Below are positions 54,151 to 59,637 of a stretch of 59,637 bases of DNA, piece after piece. Position 1 is the first letter of the stretch. Every line of letters begins with the position of its first letter. Location of the stretch: NCBI GenBank assembly GCA_028278335.1, contig JANQEN010000241.1, positions 1 through 59,637 on the forward strand. Reading direction: 5' to 3'. The stretch comes from Chitinivibrionales bacterium (GTDB taxonomy: Bacteria; Fibrobacterota; Chitinivibrionia; Chitinivibrionales; JANQEN01). The notes below the pieces were generated by a model, which was given only the letters and a program-made list of their open reading frames with translations, did no database searches and was not told the DNA's origin. The position numbers were made by a program, and so were the translations under genes.

Positions 54151-54717
54151 TTACTTAGTGCAACGAACATTTTGTTGCTGTTTAAGCCAGACCTTAGCTT
54201 TTTCCATCACATCCTTAGAAGCTAATTCTGCAGAAGAAAAATAGTAGGCCCTTCTCCCTTTACCAGCATAGAGATCACCATTGTTAGCATCAGAGACAAA
54301 GCTCTTCTCCTTTTGCATCTTTTTCTCAACCTCTTTCATGACTGGCTTCTGACCTTTAATGGAGCGGGTAGTAATAATTATGAGTTCCTTTTGGTAAAGA
54401 AGGTAAGGAATAGTCAATGAGGCAGTATACACCTTAACATAATCATTTTTATTTAAGTCACCATTAATAGCTTTGAGGAATTTTGATTCCGAAGTAAGGG
54501 TAGCCTCTAAGTCCGAAACATTTGGTAGTGATTTAATGCACTCCTCCAGCAACTCATTTCGAATCTCTGATGAGCCATCAGAGGTGGATTGTGCAGAAAT
54601 AATCGTTATATCTTTACTCGATTTCTCTTTTTTATCCGTGGCTCCGGTGTAATAGACAATGCAGAACAGAATAAATGTAATTCCGACAATTCTTGATGTT
54701 TTGAACAATTTATCCAT
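54151..54717 (-). CDS. Secreted hypothetical protein
   Basis: 188 residues with an uncleaved or signal-type hydrophobic N-terminus (VGITFILFCIVYYTGA, ~11-26), a Ser/Lys/Glu-rich stretch, then an alpha/beta region (VKVYTASLTIPYLLYQKELIIITTRSI) and a C-terminal helix with Lys/Gln. TAGGAG precedes ATG. It starts 38 bp after thrC on the same strand, so it may be a tail gene of the thr operon by read-through. No family recognised. Confidence 0.6.
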   Translation of the reverse strand: MDKLFKTSRIVGITFILFCIVYYTGATDKKEKSSKDITIISAQSTSDGSSEIRNELLEECIKSLPNVSDLEATLTSESKFLKAINGDLNKNDYVKVYTASLTIPYLLYQKELIIITTRSIKGQKPVMKEVEKKMQKEKSFVSDANNGDLYAGKGRRAYYFSSAELASKDVMEKAKVWLKQQQNVRCTK

Positions 54718-54755
54718 GGGTTTCTCCTAGGTCATGTATATTATTGATCAATAAT

Positions 54756-56039
54756 CTAATTCCACGCTGTAACAACGTCAATGAGTGCATCCATACTATT
54801 GTCGATTTCCACACACTGGGTGGGTTTATCCAATAGTTCCTTAAGCTTTTTGGGGAGGGATAAGGTCTTTCCAATAATGGGTTCCACAATGGAATCAAAC
54901 TTTACTGGATCAGCAGTAGAGGCGATTACCCAGGGAAGGTCAGCAAGCCCTTTTTTAACATGAAATCCTGTTGCCGTATGGGGACAAATCACATACTCAT
55001 ACTCTTTGTAAACCTGCTCAATGGTACTTTTTATTGTATCGTCGGAAACAAAATAGGAGGCAACATTCTCTTGTAACAGCTCCCAAGAGGGAAAGAGATG
55101 ATCAATTCGCTCTAAGTTACTCGGTCGTCCCACATCCATGGCATTGGCAAGGGTGGCAATACTTTGTCGCGCCTCAAAGGTGCCCGTATTTAAATAGTCA
55201 AAGAGAACTCGGTTTGCATTGGTGGGCATGACAATTTCCCGTAAGGGAAAACCTAAGGCCTTTGCCCAATAGGCACCGGTGGCATTGCCAAAGTTCCCTG
55301 AGGGAACAACAAAACCACAGGGCATTGTACCTTGTGACTTCATCATAAAGCTGGTATAGGCATAGTAGGCCATCTGAGGAAGGAGTCGGGCCACATTGAT
55401 ACTGTTCGCCGTTGTCAAGGTTACCTGCTCCTGCCACCAGGCATGGTCAAAGGCTGACTTAACTAAAAGCTGGCAATCATCAAATCGCCCATCAACTGAA
55501 ACCGAGAGGATATTATTATCCCAACAGGTCAACTGCTTTTCCTGACGTTTGGAGATCCTTCCCCGAGGAAAAAGAATAATAGCTCGGGTGTTCATTTTAT
55601 TATGAAAGGCAGAGGCAACTGCCGAGCCTGTATCACCGGATGTTGCTACAAGGATCGTAAAAATTCTGTTCTGTCTACGGGCAATCTCATTGAGACACTC
55701 TGCTAAAAAACGCGCGCCAAAATCCTTAAAGGCCAAGGTGGGGCCATGAAAAAGTTCCAAGCACCATGTATTATTATCAAGCGCTCTTATCTCAAAGGGA
55801 AAATCAAAAGCGGAAGCACAAAACTGTGACACCGATTCTTCAAGAGAATCATCCTTAAAAAAGGAGGTTAATAACTTAGCAGTAAAATCTGCAAAGGAAT
55901 CCTCTTTTGTAAATTCGGAAAAATCTATTGTGGGAAATTGCTCGGGAACAAAGAGGCCACCATCTTTGGCAAGCCCCAAACGTATAGCCTCAGAAAGAGA
56001 GATCTTAGGCTCTTTTGATCGTGTACTGATATACTTCAT
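54756..56039 (-). CDS. thrC: Threonine synthase
   Basis: PLP enzyme turning O-phosphohomoserine into threonine. It has the N-terminal MKYISTRSKEP...LGLAKDGGLFVPE, the PLP site LELFHGPTLAFKDFGARFLAE (Lys ~104), TSGDTGSAVASAF, VPSGNFGNATGAY and CPHTATGF. About 427 residues, as in E. coli. I start at the ATG sharing one base with the thrB stop (TGATG), after GGAGAAGAG. Last step of thrABC. Confidence 0.94.
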   Translation of the reverse strand: MKYISTRSKEPKISLSEAIRLGLAKDGGLFVPEQFPTIDFSEFTKEDSFADFTAKLLTSFFKDDSLEESVSQFCASAFDFPFEIRALDNNTWCLELFHGPTLAFKDFGARFLAECLNEIARRQNRIFTILVATSGDTGSAVASAFHNKMNTRAIILFPRGRISKRQEKQLTCWDNNILSVSVDGRFDDCQLLVKSAFDHAWWQEQVTLTTANSINVARLLPQMAYYAYTSFMMKSQGTMPCGFVVPSGNFGNATGAYWAKALGFPLREIVMPTNANRVLFDYLNTGTFEARQSIATLANAMDVGRPSNLERIDHLFPSWELLQENVASYFVSDDTIKSTIEQVYKEYEYVICPHTATGFHVKKGLADLPWVIASTADPVKFDSIVEPIIGKTLSLPKKLKELLDKPTQCVEIDNSMDALIDVVTAWN

Positions 56040-56971
56040 CACTCTTCTCCTACCATTGAAACCCAACCGTCCGCCTCTATTCCCTCTTTACTAAATAGAG
56101 ATATCATTCTCTGTGAAATTTTTTCAGCCAGCTCCTGTGACTCGGTTAAAGCAAATACCGAAGGTCCCGATCCAGAGATCGACATACCCAAGGCACCTAA
56201 GGCCAGTACCTCTTTTTTAATAGTATCAAATCCCGGAATCAAATGCTTTCGTTGTGGCTCAATAAGAAGGTCAGCAAGAGCATCCCCTATCAAAGAGAAA
56301 TCACTTGTATACAGAGCTGCAATAAAAGACGCAATATTTGCCGATTGTTTCACATGCATGAAAAGGGGGATCTCTTTTTTTAACAAGGCTCGAGCACCCT
56401 TTGTTTCAATTGGAATCTGGGGATGCACCACAACTGCATAGAGTCCCTTTGGAATTGGAAGGGGTATAATTTTTAACGGATCAATAGACCTGACCAAGGT
56501 TATCCCTCCATATACAGCCGGCGCTATATTGTCACCATGGGGTTCACCACTGGCCATAGTTTCTCCATGTAAAGCAAGTGATGCCAACTCTTCATTGGTA
56601 AAGGGTTCAATTAAAAAGCCACTTAGGGCACGGAGTGCAGCCACAGCAGAGGCTGCAGAGCCCCCCATTCCAGAGCTAAGGGCAATACCCTTTCTAATTG
56701 CAATATCAAATCCAATAGAAAGATGCAATTCCTCTAAGGCATGAGCAATCACTGCAGAGCAGATATTTTTATCAATCTCTTTTGGCAAGGAGTCCTTTGA
56801 CTCAATTGCGGTAATGACTAATGCCTCATCCCTCCGTCGGGTTAAGGTAACCTGATCACCCACACCCTTAAAGGCCATTCCAAGGATGTCATAGCCCACA
56901 GCCACATTGCCGCATGAGGCAGGTGCAAAACCTTCGGAGGTCTCCATCGTATTATTTATCTCTTTTTTCAT
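56039..56971 (-). CDS. thrB: Homoserine kinase (GHMP)
   Basis: Phosphorylates homoserine. GHMP motifs: N-terminal APASCGNVAVGYDILGMAF, ATP loop ALSSGMGGSAASAVAALRAL (~91-110) and C-terminal GMSISGSGPSVFAL. 310 residues. Either the first ATG or one eight codons in (METSEGF, preceded by GAGAT) could start translation. It lies 20 bp after thrA and overlaps thrC by one base. Confidence 0.94.
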   Translation of the reverse strand: MKKEINNTMETSEGFAPASCGNVAVGYDILGMAFKGVGDQVTLTRRRDEALVITAIESKDSLPKEIDKNICSAVIAHALEELHLSIGFDIAIRKGIALSSGMGGSAASAVAALRALSGFLIEPFTNEELASLALHGETMASGEPHGDNIAPAVYGGITLVRSIDPLKIIPLPIPKGLYAVVVHPQIPIETKGARALLKKEIPLFMHVKQSANIASFIAALYTSDFSLIGDALADLLIEPQRKHLIPGFDTIKKEVLALGALGMSISGSGPSVFALTESQELAEKISQRMISLFSKEGIEADGWVSMVGEE

Positions 56972-56991
56972 ACTTGTTATCTGGCTTTGGG

Positions 56992-59433
56992 TTAGTCGAG
57001 CGAACGGGCAAGTCGGAGAATGTCAGCGAAGATCCCAGCCGCGGTGACCTCGGCACCCGCACCGGGTCCCCTAACAATGAGCGGCTGGTCAAAGTATCTT
57101 CGCGTTTTAAAGGATACAATATTGTCGGTCTCCTTTAAATTGGAAAAGGCATGATCCTGTGGATAGGCCTTTAGTTCAACAGATACTTTGCCAGAGCTCT
57201 TGATCGAGCCCACATAGCGAAGCGTATTTCCTTGGGCCAAAGCTTTTTCCAGACCTTTTTTCATCGTGCTGTCATAAGAAGAGAGCTTAGCAAGAAATTG
57301 AGCAGTGGAAACCTTTTCAAGATCCTTAGGCACTAAGCTCTGCACTTTTACATCGCCCAATTCCGTAGACAATCCAATCTCCCGAGCCAGTATAACCACC
57401 TTCCGGGCAATGTCCATTCCAGAGAGGTCATCCCGTGGATCGGGCTCGGTATAACCCATCTTTTGGGCATTCTTTACAATATGGGAGAACTTGGCATCTT
57501 TTTGAAAATGGTAAAAAATATAGGCTAACGTTCCCGAAAAGATCCCTTCGATCTCCAGCACCTCATCACCAGTAGCAAGCAAATCCTGCAGGGTTGTTAT
57601 AACCGGAAGGCCAGCACAGACCGTTGTCTCATAAAAGTATTGGCAGGGAGACCGTAGTATTGTCTCCTGTAAGGCATGGTACTTTTTAAGCGGTGCCGAA
57701 CTGGCTCGCTTATTCGGGGTTATTACATGGAGACCTTTTTTAAGATAATCACTATATTGACCACTTATGGTCTCACTGGAAGTGCAATCAACAATAACGG
57801 TGTGGGGATACTCCTCGCTGATCATGTTGTCAATAAATGTTCCATGATCGGCAGGAACCCCTTTATCAGCTAATCGTTTTTCCCATCGAGCAAGATCAAT
57901 TTTTCTTTCACTGCAGAGCATTTTTTTAGAATTCGTGATTCCTCGCACCCGTAAAGAGAGATTGGCCTGCTCCTCTAATCGTTTCTCCGCTTGCTGCAAT
58001 TGCTGCAGAAGGGTTTTGCCAATTAGGCCTGGCCCAATCAACCCAATGGAAAGTGTTTTGTTGGAAAGATAAAAGGCAGAGTGCACTGCTCTAAGGGCTT
58101 TTGTCACCTGAGTGGAGTCAATCACTAAAGAGACATTTCTCTCCGATGATCCCTGGGCAATAGCCTTAATGTTAACCGAGGCCTTGGCAAGAGCCTTGCA
58201 AATAGTTGCAGCAACACCACAGGTGCCAACCATATTTTCACCAACAACAGAGAGAATCGAACAGGTTGTCTCTGCAAGAATCCGACGAACAACCTTTTCC
58301 CTCAGTTCATATCGTAGCTGTTTCTTTAAAAAATCAATTGCCCCTTTTGACGATTGAGCTGGAATAGCAAAGCAGATCGAATGCTCTGAGCTTGCCTGGG
58401 AGATTAATATCACCGATATGTTTATGGAATGGAGGATCTCAAAAATTCGTGCGGCAAATCCAGGCACCCCAACCATGCCACTTCCCTCAATAGTCACAAG
58501 AGCAATAGCATCTATGTGGGTCAATCCTTTAATCGAGTACTGAGAACTGGCTTTTTTAAACACCGTGGTGCCAGGATGCGAAGGATTTGTACTATTTCTA
58601 ATCCGAATGGGAATTTCTTTTTCCACAGCCGGAGCAATGGCCTTAGGATGAATCACTCCAGCACCAAAATAGGCAAGTTCCAAAAGCTCTTCATAGGTTA
58701 ATTCATCCAATACAAAGGCCGACGGTACCCGCCTGGGATCGGCACTCATGATCCCATCCACGTCCTTCCAAAAGGTCACATCCTCGGCATGGCTCAATCG
58801 CGCAAATATGGATGCGGAAAAATCACTCCCATTTCTTCCCAGTGTTGTGGGCACGCGCTCCCGGGTGGAGGCGATAAACCCTGTTACCACATAGACTGAG
58901 CCGGGATTTTTCTTACAAAAGGTAGAAAAACTGTTCTCTGATTTTCTCCATAAAATGTGCACACCCTGATTGTCCTTATCAATAAAGAGGACCTCTCGGG
59001 CGTCAACATACTGGGTTTTATACTTTTTATTGAGAAGGGTTGTTAATATCTTTGCAGACCACTGCTCGCCAAATCCCAAGACCAGATCATACATTTCATC
59101 AGAATAGGAGCCTAATAGTGATACAGAGCGAAGGATTGTCTTGATACTCCCCATATCCTCTTCAATACTGGCCATAAGGCTCTTGCCTGTTTTTTTATCA
59201 AAGAGAGATCCAATAATCTCTTGATGGGTCCTATGAATTGTCTCAAACTCCCTGGTATAGGACTTTTTCTGTGCTGCTGTAGTCAGTAGTTTTAGCAGAC
59301 GATTGGTAATGCCATATACTGCTGATACTATTATAATATCGCTCTTACCGGTGATGAGATCTCCCACATCCTGATACCCTTGGGCACTGGTGAAACAGGA
59401 GCCGCCAAATTTGTGAACATGACCGTTTTTCAT
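56992..59433 (-). CDS. thrA: Bifunctional aspartokinase/homoserine dehydrogenase
   Basis: Catalyses the first and third steps from aspartate to homoserine. The aspartokinase domain starts VHKFGGSCFTSAQGY; LGRNGSDFSASIFARL and FWKDVDGIMSADPRRV mark its catalytic region (to ~285). Two ACT regions follow (~305-450: VTIEGSGMVGVPG, LSVVGENMVGTCG), the sites of threonine feedback. The homoserine dehydrogenase half begins IGLIGPGLIGKTLLQQL (~462) and includes ITPNKRASS and YTEPDPRDDLSGMDIARK. I start at MKNGHVHKF (59433), about 813 residues. First gene of thrABC. Confidence 0.95.
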   Translation of the reverse strand: MKNGHVHKFGGSCFTSAQGYQDVGDLITGKSDIIIVSAVYGITNRLLKLLTTAAQKKSYTREFETIHRTHQEIIGSLFDKKTGKSLMASIEEDMGSIKTILRSVSLLGSYSDEMYDLVLGFGEQWSAKILTTLLNKKYKTQYVDAREVLFIDKDNQGVHILWRKSENSFSTFCKKNPGSVYVVTGFIASTRERVPTTLGRNGSDFSASIFARLSHAEDVTFWKDVDGIMSADPRRVPSAFVLDELTYEELLELAYFGAGVIHPKAIAPAVEKEIPIRIRNSTNPSHPGTTVFKKASSQYSIKGLTHIDAIALVTIEGSGMVGVPGFAARIFEILHSINISVILISQASSEHSICFAIPAQSSKGAIDFLKKQLRYELREKVVRRILAETTCSILSVVGENMVGTCGVAATICKALAKASVNIKAIAQGSSERNVSLVIDSTQVTKALRAVHSAFYLSNKTLSIGLIGPGLIGKTLLQQLQQAEKRLEEQANLSLRVRGITNSKKMLCSERKIDLARWEKRLADKGVPADHGTFIDNMISEEYPHTVIVDCTSSETISGQYSDYLKKGLHVITPNKRASSAPLKKYHALQETILRSPCQYFYETTVCAGLPVITTLQDLLATGDEVLEIEGIFSGTLAYIFYHFQKDAKFSHIVKNAQKMGYTEPDPRDDLSGMDIARKVVILAREIGLSTELGDVKVQSLVPKDLEKVSTAQFLAKLSSYDSTMKKGLEKALAQGNTLRYVGSIKSSGKVSVELKAYPQDHAFSNLKETDNIVSFKTRRYFDQPLIVRGPGAGAEVTAAGIFADILRLARSLD

Positions 59434-59466
59434 AATCTCTTTCCGACTGTTATACATTTTATTCAA

Positions 59467-59493
59467 TTAGATAAAAAACCTAAGTTTATCTAA
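59467..59493. promoter_or_regulatory. Inverted repeat upstream of thrA
   Basis: TTAGATAAA and TTTATCTAA are perfect 9-bp inverted arms with a 9-nt spacer, 34 bp before the thrA start. It could be an operator dyad or a leader hairpin. No thr leader peptide with a threonine-codon run is visible. Confidence 0.4.
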
Positions 59494-59522
59494 CAACCAA
59501 TCAAGAAGCATCAAAAAATAGT

Positions 59523-59637
59523 TTAAATCCAGATTATGCAGTAGGAGTAGATGCAGAAGTGCAAGATTATGATTTAGTAAGACTTGAAGGTTTTGAAGGG
59601 CATATCTACAAGGTGATATGGCTGAAAAGCCTGAAAG
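59523..59637 (+). repeat. Family A palindromic element, copy 5 (cut by window end)
   Basis: Begins TTAAATCCAGATTATGCA and follows copy 3 with few substitutions for 115 bp until the window stops. It lies upstream of thrA, about 90 bp from its start codon. Confidence 0.85.

Noticed and set aside
56992..59433. Damaged aspartokinase motif (KFGGSC)
   Set aside because: Cys at that position is allowed by the family signature K-F-G-G-[ST]-[SC], so it is not evidence of inactivity.

Overview
The window reads as a chromosomal segment of a diderm, AT-leaning bacterium (about 40% G+C judged by eye). lpxB and a TonB-dependent receptor show an LPS-type outer membrane. A Fibrobacter-type FISUMP domain protein, a short 286-residue primary-type sigma factor, PKD/FGE lipoproteins, FG-GAP proteins and many secreted TPR or beta-rich proteins point to the FCB superphylum, perhaps Fibrobacterota or Chitinispirillia. 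This placement is inference: no rRNA gene is present.

Layout. 1-170 holds what looks like the first 66 nt of a group II intron running off the left edge on the minus strand, next to GC-rich hairpins. 284-5018 carries a TonB receptor, a lipoprotein, the sigma factor and a small membrane protein. 5113-5848 has tRNA-Lys(CUU) with promoter and terminator, then three 134-bp tandem repeats that look partly tRNA-like. 5849-18973 carries a FecR/PKD/FGE lipoprotein, a BamE-like secreted protein, a NahK-like sugar kinase with BirA, a FISUMP protein, a ferritin/rubrerythrin/prolyl oligopeptidase cluster, a Mur ligase overlapping a YkuD-domain gene, and a LOG-family enzyme. 19337-22712 is a Ser/Thr kinase operon with a secreted beta-helix protein and a lipoprotein. 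23223-33471 holds a porin-like protein, an FG-GAP protein, an Ntn hydrolase, GNAT, HD, VanZ, RluD, and a second large kinase with a lectin-like and TPR region. 33602-37547 is PHP-manC-lpxB, then thiE. 37554-41257 is pyrRBC (minus) preceded by an AraC-like regulator with a receiver-like domain. 41752-43949 is tdh-kbl (threonine to glycine). 44358-49424 has Nudix, rhomboid, a degenerate HD-GYP and a FapA-like DUF342 protein. 49570-54717 has priA, a flippase-like membrane protein and two unknowns. 54756-59433 is thrABC (minus).

Working together: thrABC makes threonine from aspartate while tdh-kbl degrades it to glycine plus acetyl-CoA. pyrRBC covers early pyrimidine synthesis and its control. 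Two membrane-spanning kinases, degenerate signalling proteins and several secreted repeat proteins suggest envelope-linked signalling.

The most unusual content is non-coding. Family A is a ~173-bp element that can fold end to end as one long hairpin (five copies, one cut by the right edge). Family B is a 164-255-bp element with ACCTAAA termini (three copies, one carrying a nested element). Elements of both families sit exactly over gene 3' ends and supply the stop codons of three genes (lpxB, a GNAT gene, an FG-GAP gene).
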